A stretch of 64,000 bases of DNA from Novosphingobium sp. BW1 (GCF_008107685.1 NZ_VIRF01000058.1:372001-436000); one strand, 5' to 3'. Counted from the stretch's first letter, positions 26,270 through 36,152 are shown. Numbers and translations are program-made. The notes: generated by a model not told the origin, from the sequence alone.

Positions 26270-28336
26270 TCAGTAACTTGGCTCCAGCCGCACCGCCATA
26301 CCGCCTCCGGGCGCCATCCATATCTCCAGGCTATCGCCCTTGGTCACCGTTTGCGCATCGTAGGCAATGGAATGGCGCGTTTCGTCCAGATACGTCGCAC
26401 CTTCGCCGTCCTTCCAGATCGTTGCCGTGTAGTTCGTGCCTGGGTCGAGGAAGTCAAAATTGACGCGCACCGTGCGCGGTGTCGCATCGTTAACCCCGCC
26501 CACGAACCAGCGCGCGCTCTTGCGATCCTTTCGGGCAAAGACCGCATAATCGCCTACTTCGCCTGCGAGGAGATGGCTTTGCGCCCAGTCGGTCGGCACG
26601 CTGGAGATGAAGTCCATTTCGCGCGGGTGCTTCTCCAGTTCCTCGATGAAATCCGCTGCCATCTGGATGGGTGAATAGAGCGTGACGTAGAGCCCGAGTT
26701 GCTTGGCCAGCGTGGACGCGAGCGGCACGCCTTCGGCACCGGTCAGGCTCAGGATGCCTGGCGTAAAATCCATCGGCCCGGACAACATCCGGGTGTAGAC
26801 CAGCGTCGGTTCGTGATCGGGGCCGTTGGCGTAGGCCCCCCAGGCGTTGTATTCCATTCCGCGCGCGCCCTCACGCGAGACCCAGTTGGGCCAGGTGCGG
26901 CGAAGGCCGGTGTCCTTGATCGGCTCGTGCGTGTTTACGGCCACATGGTGCTGTGCTGCCACTTTCACCACGTCGAGGTAGTGGTTCGCCATGCGCTGGC
27001 CGTCATGCCAGGCGGTGCGTACCGCGCCGCGCGCCTCGCCATAACGGTCGGTATCGGCGATGATCCCGCCTGCGTCGGTCACGTAGCCAGTCTTCACGAC
27101 ATCGACGCCCATCTGCTCGTAGAGCGCCATCGCATCGTCGAGCTGGGCTTCGTAGTTGGCGATGTTCCCGCCTGTCTCGTGGTGCCCGATAAGGCGCACG
27201 CCCTTGCTACGGGCATAGGATGTCAACGCATCGAGATCGAAGTCGGGCACGGCCTTGGTAAAGCTGAAGTCCTGTCCGTGCCCCAACCAGTTGCCGTTCC
27301 AGCCCTCGTCCCATCCCTCGACAAGAACCCCGCGAAAGCCATGCTCGGCGGCAAAATCGATATAAGCTCTGGTGCGGGCGGTGGTGGCACCATGGCGCGG
27401 GCCCTCCCCCCAGGTCCAGTCGCCCCGGATCATGCCCCACCAGATGCCGATGTACCGCCCCGGCTCAAACCAGCTGACATCGCCCAGCGTGTTGGGCTCA
27501 TTCAGATTGAGTTCGAGATCGTTCTCGACAAGGCCCGTAGCATCCTCGGCAATGCGGATCGTGCGCCAGGGCGTTGCGAAGGGAAGATCACGCACGACAG
27601 CGGGGCCATCGGCGGAAGGGGCAAGTTCGGTCCGGAAGGACTGTCCATCGGCCCGACGCAAGCGATAGCCCGCGTAATCGACAAGGGCTGCCTCGTGAAA
27701 CGAGATGTGCGTGCCGTCCTCCAGCTTCATCGTGATCGGCGTGTGCGCCGTGGAAACCGCGTTGATGGCAGTATGCTGGTAGACCTGCTCGTAACGGTTC
27801 CACTCCCCGCCCGCGATCCACCAGGCCTCGCCCCTTGGCGCGACGGTGAAGCCGGTCGCCTCCTCGGCGATGCGCATGGTCTTGAGCGCGGGCTGCTCGG
27901 GCAGTTCATAGCGAAAGCCGATACCGTCATCGAAGAGGCGGAAGCGCACGTTCATCCGCCGCGCGCCGTCCTCCTTGAACTGCGCGAAGCGTACCAGGAG
28001 CTCGTGATGACGGTCGTGCACGAAACGGCGTTCGCCCCAAGGCTGCTCCCAGGTCTCGTCGCCCTGCGCGCGCTCACTGCCGGTGATCGAAAAGCCGCGC
28101 ACCATGGATAGACCATCGGCAAGAATGAAGCCCAGCCGACTGGGCGCGATAAGAAGCTTGCCCTTGCGTGAGAGCGACCATTCCGGCCGGGAATCGTTGT
28201 CGGTGGTCACGCGAAGGACCAGGCTTCCATCGGGCGAGCTGGCCGAGACTTTCTTGGGCTCAGCCGCTTCCACGCTTGTCCCATGGCAGGTGGCGAGAAC
28301 CAGTCCGGCGGCGACCAGAAAGTGCAGCGGTTTCAT
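26270..28336 (-). CDS. Glycoside hydrolase family 97 alpha-glucosidase (SusB-like)
   Basis: The 688-residue product has a signal peptide (to about residue 22), an N-terminal beta-sandwich, a TIM barrel and a C-terminal sandwich, as in GH97. The barrel carries VDVVKTGYV (where retaining GH97 enzymes have the nucleophile Asp, this has Gly), NTHEPI and GMEYNAWG. These fit the inverting, calcium-dependent SusB type with glutamate catalysts (family knowledge). It would release glucose from maltooligosaccharides in the periplasm. It starts two bases after the upstream GH13 stop with GGAG as ribosome-binding site, as the last gene of the maltodextrin operon. Confidence 0.93.
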   Translation of the reverse strand: MKPLHFLVAAGLVLATCHGTSVEAAEPKKVSASSPDGSLVLRVTTDNDSRPEWSLSRKGKLLIAPSRLGFILADGLSMVRGFSITGSERAQGDETWEQPWGERRFVHDRHHELLVRFAQFKEDGARRMNVRFRLFDDGIGFRYELPEQPALKTMRIAEEATGFTVAPRGEAWWIAGGEWNRYEQVYQHTAINAVSTAHTPITMKLEDGTHISFHEAALVDYAGYRLRRADGQSFRTELAPSADGPAVVRDLPFATPWRTIRIAEDATGLVENDLELNLNEPNTLGDVSWFEPGRYIGIWWGMIRGDWTWGEGPRHGATTARTRAYIDFAAEHGFRGVLVEGWDEGWNGNWLGHGQDFSFTKAVPDFDLDALTSYARSKGVRLIGHHETGGNIANYEAQLDDAMALYEQMGVDVVKTGYVTDAGGIIADTDRYGEARGAVRTAWHDGQRMANHYLDVVKVAAQHHVAVNTHEPIKDTGLRRTWPNWVSREGARGMEYNAWGAYANGPDHEPTLVYTRMLSGPMDFTPGILSLTGAEGVPLASTLAKQLGLYVTLYSPIQMAADFIEELEKHPREMDFISSVPTDWAQSHLLAGEVGDYAVFARKDRKSARWFVGGVNDATPRTVRVNFDFLDPGTNYTATIWKDGEGATYLDETRHSIAYDAQTVTKGDSLEIWMAPGGGMAVRLEPSY

Positions 28337-28338
28337 CG

Positions 28339-29994
28339 TTATCTCTCTCCCTCTTCGATCCAGATCGCCGCGTGCGGGGGCAGTTCGGCAAGGCGGCCCT
28401 CCCCCGTCCATTGGGCAGCGTCGAAATTGGTGTGCGCGCGTAGATTGCCCACGGCGGTCAGGCCTGCAGGCCAAGGCTGAGCGGCTTCACTGAAGTTGAA
28501 TACCGCGAGCACGCTCTGCCCCTTATGGCTGCGGCGAAAGACCAGCCGGTGCGCATCGGCAAGCAGTACAGCGCAAGTCCCTTTGCGCAACGCGGGCAAG
28601 ACTTTGCGGATTTGCTGCAAATGCGCGGTCAGGTTGAGCTGCGAGGCGGGATCGGCATCTTGCCTATCGACTGCCCGCGCGAGGTTCTGCCCGCTTAGGG
28701 GAAGCCACGGCAGCCCCAGCGTGAAGGCCCCCCGCGCGTCGCCCCCGACCCACGGCAGGGGCGTGCGAACTCCGTCGCGCGACAGGGTCAGCGGCCAGTT
28801 GGCGATAGCCTCCGGGTCCTGCAGCAAGTCGAAGGGGACCTCGTCCTGGAGAAGACCGAGTTCCTCGCCCTGATAGAGGATGAGATTGCCACGCAGCGCG
28901 AAGAACAGCATCACCTTCATGCGGGCGAAGGCAGGGCGCATGTCTTCTTCCGCACACCAGCGGGAAAGTGCGCGCGGCGCATCGTGGTTCTCGAAGGCCC
29001 AACTTGGCCAGCCACCGACCTCGGGCCCGTCCCAGGCCTCGAGCGCCTGCTGGACGAGCGCCGGGGTAAGCGCCGGCGCGTAAAGAAAGTCGAAGCCATA
29101 GGCACTATCGAGCCGCTCGGGTCCGTGCGTGAATTGGAGCATCTCGGTCAGCGCGTTGCGCCCGCCCACTTCGGCGAGCGAGAAGGTGCTCGAATAGCTG
29201 GCGATCAGCGCCTGCAATCGCTCGATGAATTGCGGGATATCGGGGTGCGACTGGTTGTAGGTCTGGAGCTGGAAATCGAAGGGGCGCGTGCGCACCTCGC
29301 CGGTATCAGGCGCGGGCGGATTGTCGCGCAGCAGCGGATCGTGCATCGTGAAGTTCAGCGCATCGATGCGAAAGCCGGCGACGCCTCGCTCCAGCCAGAA
29401 GCGCGCCACATCCAGCAGCGCCTCCTGCACCTTGGGATTGTGCACGTTGAGCTGGGGCTGCTCCTTCAGGAAATTGTGCAGGTAATACTGCCCGCGCCGG
29501 GCGTCCCAGCACCAGGCCGGACCACCGAAGACGGACTGCCAGTTGTTGGGCGGCGAGCCATCGGGTTTGGGGTCTGCCCAGACGTACCAATCTGCATACG
29601 AGTTGCTGCGCGAGGCGCGGCTCTCCTCAAACCAGGGATGCGCATCGGACGTATGCGCGTAGACCTGGTCGACAATGACCTTGAGGCCCAGCTCTCCGGC
29701 GCGCGCGACTAAGGCGTCGAAATCCGCGAGCGTCCCGAAGATCGGATCGACGTCGCAATAGTTGGAGATATCATAGCCGAAGTCCGCCATGGGTGAGGTG
29801 TAGAACGGGGATATCCAGATCCCCTCGACACCCAGGCGCGCCACATGGTCGAGACGCTGCGTGATGCCCGCCAGGTCCCCCACGCCATCGCCGTTACTGT
29901 CCATGAAGCTGCGCGGGTAGATCTGGTAGATCGTCGCACCGTGCCACCAGGCACCGGCTTCGCGGTCCGTTTGATTTGCCACAGGGGTCGTCAT
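28339..29994 (-). CDS. GH13 alpha-glucosidase
   Basis: The 551-residue product is a cytoplasmic-type GH13 enzyme starting WWHGATIYQIYPRSF, with catalytic D211 (GFRIDALNF), E275 (SLAEVGG) and D338 (FENHDAPR). It has a domain B and a C-terminal beta domain. No signal peptide is seen. It should hydrolyse alpha-1,4-linked (possibly alpha-1,6-linked) glucosyl residues of imported maltooligosaccharides. The ATG at 29994 fits the family N-terminus; the frame upstream overlaps the amylase gene in another frame. It lies between the amylase and GH97 genes in one operon. Confidence 0.93.
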   Translation of the reverse strand: MTTPVANQTDREAGAWWHGATIYQIYPRSFMDSNGDGVGDLAGITQRLDHVARLGVEGIWISPFYTSPMADFGYDISNYCDVDPIFGTLADFDALVARAGELGLKVIVDQVYAHTSDAHPWFEESRASRSNSYADWYVWADPKPDGSPPNNWQSVFGGPAWCWDARRGQYYLHNFLKEQPQLNVHNPKVQEALLDVARFWLERGVAGFRIDALNFTMHDPLLRDNPPAPDTGEVRTRPFDFQLQTYNQSHPDIPQFIERLQALIASYSSTFSLAEVGGRNALTEMLQFTHGPERLDSAYGFDFLYAPALTPALVQQALEAWDGPEVGGWPSWAFENHDAPRALSRWCAEEDMRPAFARMKVMLFFALRGNLILYQGEELGLLQDEVPFDLLQDPEAIANWPLTLSRDGVRTPLPWVGGDARGAFTLGLPWLPLSGQNLARAVDRQDADPASQLNLTAHLQQIRKVLPALRKGTCAVLLADAHRLVFRRSHKGQSVLAVFNFSEAAQPWPAGLTAVGNLRAHTNFDAAQWTGEGRLAELPPHAAIWIEEGER

Positions 29995-30046
29995 GCTGCG
30001 CAGTATCCCTTTTCGCGTCTCGCCGTGCGTCGAAGTCCGCCAGGGA

Positions 30047-31888
30047 CTAGCGCCTGGCCTCGCACAGGGCGAAGCCGAAAGGTGCCAGCGTGACGGCAAG
30101 ACTTCCCTTTGCAATCGATTTTGTAGCGCAGCCGTGGCCCGCGATCTCGCGGAACTGCACTGAGTTTGGATCGACTGCGACCACAGCTTCCAAGGCCTCC
30201 CCTGAGGTATTGAAAGCCATGACAATTTCATGGCCATCCTGCGGATCGAAACGCGAGACTGCGAAGAGCCCGGGCGCGGCTTCGGATGCCGTCCGCAGAC
30301 GTGTCGCGCCGCTCTGCAGCGCTGGCGTGCGCGCACGCAGCTTCGCCAGCTGCGAAATGAAGCGATAGAGTGGATGCCCGGTATCGAAATTGGCGTCGGC
30401 ACTCGTGGCGTCGGTGCCGAGAAGGTCCTGCGTGTTGAAGGCGGTGACCTGCGACGCGAACATGTCCTGGCGCGCCTCCTTGTCGCCGCCAGTGCCGAGA
30501 AAGCCCTGCTCGTCGCCTGCATAGATCGTGGGTACGCCGCGCAAGCTCAGCAGCAGTGCATGGGCCAGTGTGACCCGGGCGAGGAGCTCTTGCTGCGAGA
30601 TCCCGGGATTTGCCTTCTTGAGCAGCATCGCGATCCGGCCCGCATCATGGTTGCCCAGGAACGTGGGCAGCCGATTGGCCGCCCCGGCACCTCCTGCATA
30701 GAGCGCATCGTCCATCGGCATCCGAGCCAGGTCGGCCTGGCCACCACCTGCCGAAAGGGCATGGATCACCGCGTACATCAGGCCGAAATCGAGGACGGCC
30801 GGAAAGTTGGCCGCATGTGTCCAGGACGCGAGCAGCGCCGGGTCGTAGCGCTCAGTCGCGACTTCGCCGAAGATGTGGAAGTTGGAGATTCCCGCCTTTC
30901 GCGCGCGCTCCTCCATGGCGGGTACGAAAGCCTGCCAGAACTCGGGATTCACGTGCCGGGCGGTATCGATGCGAAAGCCATCAACCCCATAGCGGTCTAT
31001 CCAGGCGCCGTAGATCTCGATCATCCCCTCGACAACGCGCGGATGCTCGGTCGCCAGGTCATCGAGGCCGATGAAATCGCCGTACTGCGCGCTCTCCCCG
31101 CTCCAGTCGGTATCGCCCCGGTTGTGGTAGTAGATCGAATCGTTGAGCCACTTCGGGGTCTTCGCTTCGCGTTCAGCTTCAGGCACGCGCGGGGCATAGG
31201 CAAAACCGGGATAGATCAGCTTCGCCCAGTTTGCGGGTGCGGGATCATGATCGCCCGCAAAGGCCGGGTTGATCGGCGCTCCCAGAACCGCGCCTCGGGT
31301 CGAAAAGGGATACGCGGCCTTGCTGCGGTAGGCATAGCCGCTCCCTTCGCCATCGGCATAAGTGATCACGTCAGCCGTGTGGTTGACGATTATATCCATG
31401 TAGACCTTCATGCTGCGCGCGTGGGCCGCTTTCACGAAGGCGGCGAATTCGGCCTCGCTGCCAAAGTGCGGGTCGACCGTCGTAAAGTCAGTGATCCAGT
31501 AGCCGTGGTAGCCGGCGCTCTCCTGGCCCGGCGCGCCCTGCACCGGCTTGTTGCGAAAGACCGGGCCAACCCAGATCGCTGTCACCCCCAGGTTCTGGAT
31601 ATAGTCGAGCCGCGAAGTCAGTCCCACCAGATCGCCGCCATGATAGAACCCCTTGTCGGCCGGGTCGAAGCCCGTCGCAAGCCTGTCTCCTCCATAGCCT
31701 CCCCGATCATTGTCCGGATCGCCGTTCTCGAATCGGTCGGGCAGGACAAAGTAGATCACGTCCTGCTCGGGCGGGCGGGCCCGCAAGGCGGCCAGCGCGT
31801 CGGACTGTTCCGCGTCCCGACAGTGCCCAGCGCTAGACAGCAGCAGCAGGCCTGATGCCGCAAGGGCCAGCGTCGTTGCTTGGATCAT
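30047..31888 (-). CDS. Periplasmic alpha-amylase family (GH13) enzyme
   Basis: The 613-residue product has an N-terminal signal sequence of about 22 residues, then the GH13 barrel with D308 (GFRIDTARH), E342 (FGEVATER) and D414 (LGNHDAGR). VYMDIIVNHTAD gives the first conserved region. The domain order resembles cyclomaltodextrinase/MalS-like enzymes. It would cut longer dextrins in the periplasm after import by the adjacent receptor. The gene lies 146 bp downstream of the receptor, with a strong hairpin between, and 52 bp upstream of the alpha-glucosidase gene. Confidence 0.93.
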   Translation of the reverse strand: MIQATTLALAASGLLLLSSAGHCRDAEQSDALAALRARPPEQDVIYFVLPDRFENGDPDNDRGGYGGDRLATGFDPADKGFYHGGDLVGLTSRLDYIQNLGVTAIWVGPVFRNKPVQGAPGQESAGYHGYWITDFTTVDPHFGSEAEFAAFVKAAHARSMKVYMDIIVNHTADVITYADGEGSGYAYRSKAAYPFSTRGAVLGAPINPAFAGDHDPAPANWAKLIYPGFAYAPRVPEAEREAKTPKWLNDSIYYHNRGDTDWSGESAQYGDFIGLDDLATEHPRVVEGMIEIYGAWIDRYGVDGFRIDTARHVNPEFWQAFVPAMEERARKAGISNFHIFGEVATERYDPALLASWTHAANFPAVLDFGLMYAVIHALSAGGGQADLARMPMDDALYAGGAGAANRLPTFLGNHDAGRIAMLLKKANPGISQQELLARVTLAHALLLSLRGVPTIYAGDEQGFLGTGGDKEARQDMFASQVTAFNTQDLLGTDATSADANFDTGHPLYRFISQLAKLRARTPALQSGATRLRTASEAAPGLFAVSRFDPQDGHEIVMAFNTSGEALEAVVAVDPNSVQFREIAGHGCATKSIAKGSLAVTLAPFGFALCEARR

Positions 31889-31981
31889 CGTGGCTTCCTC
31901 GAAAAAGATCGCGCGAGTGAAAGCGGGTCAGGGGTGAAACCGGCCGGGACGTTCAATCGGACAGTCCCACCCCCGAGGTGT

Positions 31982-32027
31982 GGCAGCAAGGCCCCGTCCG
32001 GGTGGAGCCAGCCCGGGCCTTGCTGCC
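31982..32027 (-). terminator. Strong hairpin between receptor and amylase genes
   Basis: A perfect 13-bp stem (GGCAGCAAGGCCC with GGGCCTTGCTGCC) with a 20-base, partly self-pairing loop sits 8 bp after the receptor stop. No T tract follows on the minus strand. It could be a partial terminator or an mRNA-stabilising element that lowers expression of the enzymes relative to the receptor. Confidence 0.6.
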
Positions 32028-32034
32028 AAAACGG

Positions 32035-34794
32035 TCAGAACTTGTAGGTGAACCCGGCGAGGAACCGGCGTCCATAGCTCTGGTAATCGATCACCTGGCG
32101 CGCATCGCCGGGATTGGCGGTGATGAAGGGCTCGTCGGTCAGGTTCTGCCCCTGGAGGTAGAGCGAGAGCCCCTCCAGCGCGCTGTCCGGCTGGAATTCA
32201 TAGCCAAGTTGCCCATCGACGATGAACTCCGAGGCCGCACGGCGTCGCACGCGGGCCGCGCCGAAGCCGGAAACCTCGCCCACGAAGGTGGATCGATAGC
32301 GCACCGAGCCGCGCGCGCTGAAGCCTGCCTTCTCGAAGTAGGCCGTGCCATTGGCCACCCACTTGGAATAGCCCGGCAGGTCTTCCGAAGCGCCGCCCGG
32401 CACCGGCGAGATCTTTGTCTTGGTATAAGCAACAGAGCCCGTCACGCCAAAGCCTTCCAGCGTCTTGACGAAGGTTTCGAAGGGAAGCGTCGTCGCGACT
32501 TCCACGCCGTAGAGCTTGCCGCCCTCCCCGTTCACCGGGACATTGAGCTGGGCATAGGGCGCAATCGCAATGCCATTGCCCGGACTCGGCAACGCCAGCG
32601 CCGAGGTGGGCACCGTCACGTCCAGGTTGTAGACATAGCTCTTCAGGTCCTTCCAGTAGAACTGCGCGGCGATGTAGCCGTTGCTCGCGAAGTATTTCTC
32701 GAATGTCAGGTCGAGCGCGTTGGCTCGCCAGGGGCGAAGATCAGGATTGCCCGAGGAACCGGTTACCTGCGCCACGTCGCCCGTGACGGTGTAACCCCAG
32801 CTGAGCGAGGCCCGCATATCGTCAAGGCGCGGGCGGATGATCTCGCGCGCCGCAGCAAAGCGAATGACGAAGTCGCTCGGGAAACGCAGCGAGAGGTTAA
32901 GGCTGGGCAGAACATCAAGGTAATCGGTACTCTCGTTACGTTGCGAAGCACCGATGTCAGGCGATCCGTTGGCGTTGGTACCCAGATACACCGCCGTCGC
33001 CCCCTTCGAGTTCTGGTCGACCCAATTGGCCTGCACGCCCACGTTGCCAGTGAGGTGCGCTGTGCCAATCTCCGCATCGATGTTCGCCTGGGTATAGGCG
33101 GTCATGATCTTCTCGCGGATCGCGTAGGCCTTGACCACGACGTCGCCATAAGGATTGGCGACAAGGTTGTAGAGCCCGGCATCGACCAGCGCGACCGGAT
33201 CGTAGCTGACCATCGAGCCCAGCCCCAGATAGTCGAGATCGGTCGCCCCCAGGCGCGCGTCCTCGGGGATCGGGACCGAGACCGTGCCATCAGTATTGGC
33301 AGCAAGGCCGAGGAAATACTCCTCGGGCACCAGCCTCTTGGAGCGGGTGGTGTAATTGAGCCCGGCCTGGACGGAGCGCAGGAGCCCCCGATCAATCTCC
33401 TTGGCGACTTCGAGGCGCAGCTGCCACAGCTCGTCCCGGATCTTGCGATCGTTGTAATAGCCGTCCTGCCCGCCGGTGATGGTGGTTCCGTCCAGCCCGA
33501 TCTGCGTGCCGCCCCAGCCCTGGGGGCTGGTGAGCTGGATCAGGTCGTAATCGGCATAGTCGAGCTGGTGGGTGAACACCGTCCCGCCCGAGGAACTGGA
33601 AAAGCCGATGGTATCCGTTGCGCCTTCGCCCGCGCGGCCCGTGCCCGAGTAGGTCTCGACCACAAGTTCGTTGCGGTCGGTGCGCGAGTAACTGACATCG
33701 GCAACGGCATTCCAGCCATCGTCGCCCTTCCAGGCGCTGTTCCACCCGAACGAGTAGAGCTTGGCGTGGCGTTGGAACGCGTCATTGCGCAGCACGCCCT
33801 TCACATCGTCGAAGGCCCCTTGCGTGATGAGACCATCCGGGGCGCTATAGTCGTCCTGGAGCGAAGCGCCCGACCAGAACAGCGGCAATTCGATCCCGCG
33901 CTTGAACTGGTCGTCCTTGAAGTCGGAATAGAACGCGTCGAGCGTCGAGGTAAAGTTCGGGGATGGGCGCCATTGCAGCGTGCCGTTGAGCCCGAGGCGC
34001 TTGAGTTTGGTCGAGGTAACATAGGACTTCGAGCCCCCGATCACGCGGTTACCGTCAGGCCCATCGGCATAGCCCCAGGCGTTGAACTCTTCGACCTGAT
34101 AGGGCTCATCAAGGTAACTGGCGCCAAGGGCGATGCCCAGGGTGTCGTTCGCAAACTGGTCGACATAGAGTGCGTTCATGCGAAACCCTGTGTCCGATGA
34201 CCCTGCGTTGAGCTTGCCCTGATCAGTGTAGGTCCCGCGTGCGCCGACGCTGACGATGCGCCTGGTGCCATCCAGCGGGCGGACCGTGCGCATGTCGACC
34301 GTGCCCGAGAGGCCCTGACCGATCAGGCTGGCCATCGGTGTCTTGTAGACATTGACCGCGTTGACGATCTCGGAGGGATACTGGTCATACTCGACCGCGC
34401 GGTTGTCGCCGGTCGAGGTCTGCTCGCGCCCGTTGAGGAGTGTTGTTGAGAAATCCGGCGCAAAGCCGCGAATGGAGATCGCGTTCGACCGCCCGTTGAC
34501 GCGCTGCGAGGTCAGGCCGGGCAAGCGCGCGATCGATTCCGCGATCGAGGCATCGGGCAGCTTGCCTATGTCCTCTGCCGAGATCGATTCCACGATCTGC
34601 TCAGCCTCGCGCTTCTCGCCCACTGCGCTGGCCAGGCTGGCGCGGTAGCCGGTGACGATGATCGCGCCTTCCTCGGTCAGCGGCTCGGCGGCCTCCTGCG
34701 CCAGCGCCGTGCCGGGCATGGCAGACAGCATCGCGGCGACCAGTGCGCCCCGTGAAATCACGACCTTGCTTACAGTATACGTACGAAATTGCAT
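32035..34794 (-). CDS. TonB-dependent receptor for maltodextrins (MalA-like)
   Basis: The 919-residue product has a signal peptide ending ALAQ, a plug domain (REAEQIVESISAEDIGKLPDAS is the typical start in carbohydrate-type receptors, here split around 50-75) and a long barrel ending in FTYKF. This subfamily imports oligosaccharides across the outer membrane. The surrounding amylase, glucosidases, LacI regulator and MFS transporter give the substrate as maltodextrin or similar alpha-glucan, as in the Caulobacter mal locus (recalled knowledge). It is the first gene of the minus-strand operon and diverges from the lacI-type gene. Confidence 0.92.
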   Translation of the reverse strand: MQFRTYTVSKVVISRGALVAAMLSAMPGTALAQEAAEPLTEEGAIIVTGYRASLASAVGEKREAEQIVESISAEDIGKLPDASIAESIARLPGLTSQRVNGRSNAISIRGFAPDFSTTLLNGREQTSTGDNRAVEYDQYPSEIVNAVNVYKTPMASLIGQGLSGTVDMRTVRPLDGTRRIVSVGARGTYTDQGKLNAGSSDTGFRMNALYVDQFANDTLGIALGASYLDEPYQVEEFNAWGYADGPDGNRVIGGSKSYVTSTKLKRLGLNGTLQWRPSPNFTSTLDAFYSDFKDDQFKRGIELPLFWSGASLQDDYSAPDGLITQGAFDDVKGVLRNDAFQRHAKLYSFGWNSAWKGDDGWNAVADVSYSRTDRNELVVETYSGTGRAGEGATDTIGFSSSSGGTVFTHQLDYADYDLIQLTSPQGWGGTQIGLDGTTITGGQDGYYNDRKIRDELWQLRLEVAKEIDRGLLRSVQAGLNYTTRSKRLVPEEYFLGLAANTDGTVSVPIPEDARLGATDLDYLGLGSMVSYDPVALVDAGLYNLVANPYGDVVVKAYAIREKIMTAYTQANIDAEIGTAHLTGNVGVQANWVDQNSKGATAVYLGTNANGSPDIGASQRNESTDYLDVLPSLNLSLRFPSDFVIRFAAAREIIRPRLDDMRASLSWGYTVTGDVAQVTGSSGNPDLRPWRANALDLTFEKYFASNGYIAAQFYWKDLKSYVYNLDVTVPTSALALPSPGNGIAIAPYAQLNVPVNGEGGKLYGVEVATTLPFETFVKTLEGFGVTGSVAYTKTKISPVPGGASEDLPGYSKWVANGTAYFEKAGFSARGSVRYRSTFVGEVSGFGAARVRRRAASEFIVDGQLGYEFQPDSALEGLSLYLQGQNLTDEPFITANPGDARQVIDYQSYGRRFLAGFTYKF

Positions 34795-35087
34795 TCCCTG
34801 TTACCTCCCAATGCCGCGTGACGGTTCTGAAGACCGATTGCGGTGTCCGCTCCCATGGGCGAGTGCGCTTCGAAGACGGCGCGACTCATTTCCTGCCTTT
34901 GGTTTAGACGCGGGATGGGTTACGCATAATATGGCATACGTATACGTAGAGCGAACGGAGCCTCGCGCCGTGGTAGCGGGGCAACATACGCAAAAATGCG
35001 TGATGGTCCGCAAATCCGCGCCATAAGGCCCGACCGAACGCCGCGATTGTGCGCAGCATGAGAGCGCCAGGGTAGAAGGAGCAATAC
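34795..35087. promoter_or_regulatory. Divergent promoter region of the maltodextrin locus
   Basis: About 290 bp between the receptor and the LacI-type regulator. It contains the TACGTATACGTA palindrome at 34937-34948, described separately, next to an AT-rich CATAATATGG stretch. Both promoters should be here. Confidence 0.6.
34935..34948. promoter_or_regulatory. Candidate LacI-family operator 1
   Basis: GCATACGTATACGT includes the perfect palindrome TACGTATACGTA. It matches 13 of 14 bases with a site upstream of the MFS gene read on the opposite strand. It lies between the divergent receptor and regulator genes, the expected place for an autoregulating LacI-type repressor. Confidence 0.55.
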
Positions 35088-36125
35088 ATGGGGCGCAAGC
35101 CATCGAACCGGCCGACGAGCTTTGACATCGCCTACAGGGCGGGCGTCTCGCAGCCCACCGTCAGTCGGGCGCTACGCGGCAGCCCGTCCATCAGCGAAGC
35201 GACCCGCACGCGCATTGAGGCGATCGCACGGGAACTCAACTACTCGGTCGACAAGAACGCCTCCTCGCTGCGCTCCAAGCGGACCAACACCATTGCGCTC
35301 CTTTTCTTCGAGGAAGACACCCCCGGCGACTCCAAGATCAACCCCTTCTTCCTCGCCATGCTCGGCGCGATCACGCGGCACAGCGCCAAGCGCGGGCTCG
35401 ACCTCCTCATCTCATTCCAGCGCATGGAGGACGACTGGCACGTGCGCTATCTCGACAGCCACCGCGCCGACGGGCTGATCCTGCTGGGTTACGGCGACTA
35501 CACGCTCTACCGCAGCCGCCTGCGCGACCTGGTCGACCATGGCACGCATTTCGTGCGCTGGGGCGCGGTCGATGATCCGGCCTTTGGCGCCGCAATCGGC
35601 TCGGACAACGCGCAGGCAGGCCGGATGGCGGGCGAACACCTGCTTGACCTGGGGCATCGCCACATCGTGTTCCTCGGCCAGGCGGACGAACACTATCCGG
35701 AGTTTGCGGACCGCTATGGCGGACTGTGCGAGGCGCTCGACGCGGCCGGGATCGCGCCCGACGATGCCCTCCGGCGCGATACGATCAGCCACGAGGACCT
35801 TGGCCGCGCGGCCATGCAGGACGTCCTCGATGCAGGCACCGAGTTCGACGCGGTCTTTGCGGCCAGCGACCTCATTGCGCTGGGCGCCATGGGGGCTCTG
35901 CGCGCCGCGGGAAAGCGGATCCCCGAGGACGTTGCCGTGATCGGCTTCGACGACCTGCCTGCCGCGGCCATAGCCTCGCCCAGTCTCACCACCATCGCGC
36001 AGGACATGCGCGCTGCAGGCGAACGGCTAATCGACGCCCTGCTCGCCCGGATCGAAGAGCGCGAGCCTCCCTCCCCGCTCATCGGGACACAGCTGATCCT
36101 ACGTGAGAGCACGACGCCCCGTTAG
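35088..36125 (+). CDS. LacI-family transcriptional regulator (MalI-like)
   Basis: The 345-residue product has an N-terminal LacI helix-turn-helix (about residues 8-30, FDIAYRAGVSQPTVSRALRG), a hinge helix region and a periplasmic-binding-protein-like ligand domain (from about 65). It probably represses the maltodextrin genes and is released by a maltose-type ligand. It diverges from the receptor gene and precedes the MFS gene. Candidate operators lie on both sides. The ATG at 35088 has GAAGGAG a few bases upstream. Confidence 0.93.
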   Translation: MGRKPSNRPTSFDIAYRAGVSQPTVSRALRGSPSISEATRTRIEAIARELNYSVDKNASSLRSKRTNTIALLFFEEDTPGDSKINPFFLAMLGAITRHSAKRGLDLLISFQRMEDDWHVRYLDSHRADGLILLGYGDYTLYRSRLRDLVDHGTHFVRWGAVDDPAFGAAIGSDNAQAGRMAGEHLLDLGHRHIVFLGQADEHYPEFADRYGGLCEALDAAGIAPDDALRRDTISHEDLGRAAMQDVLDAGTEFDAVFAASDLIALGAMGALRAAGKRIPEDVAVIGFDDLPAAAIASPSLTTIAQDMRAAGERLIDALLARIEEREPPSPLIGTQLILRESTTPR

Positions 36126-36152
36126 CTTCGAAACGGACGCAGACGTGTGCCG

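Noticed and set aside
31978..34200. 740-codon plus-strand ORF opposite the maltodextrin receptor
   Set aside because: It is an antisense shadow of a receptor with signal peptide, plug and barrel; the composition is non-protein-like.
34774..34787. Third ATACGTA-like site near the maltodextrin receptor start
   Set aside because: It lies inside the first codons of the receptor and matches only part of the 14-bp motif, so it may be chance.
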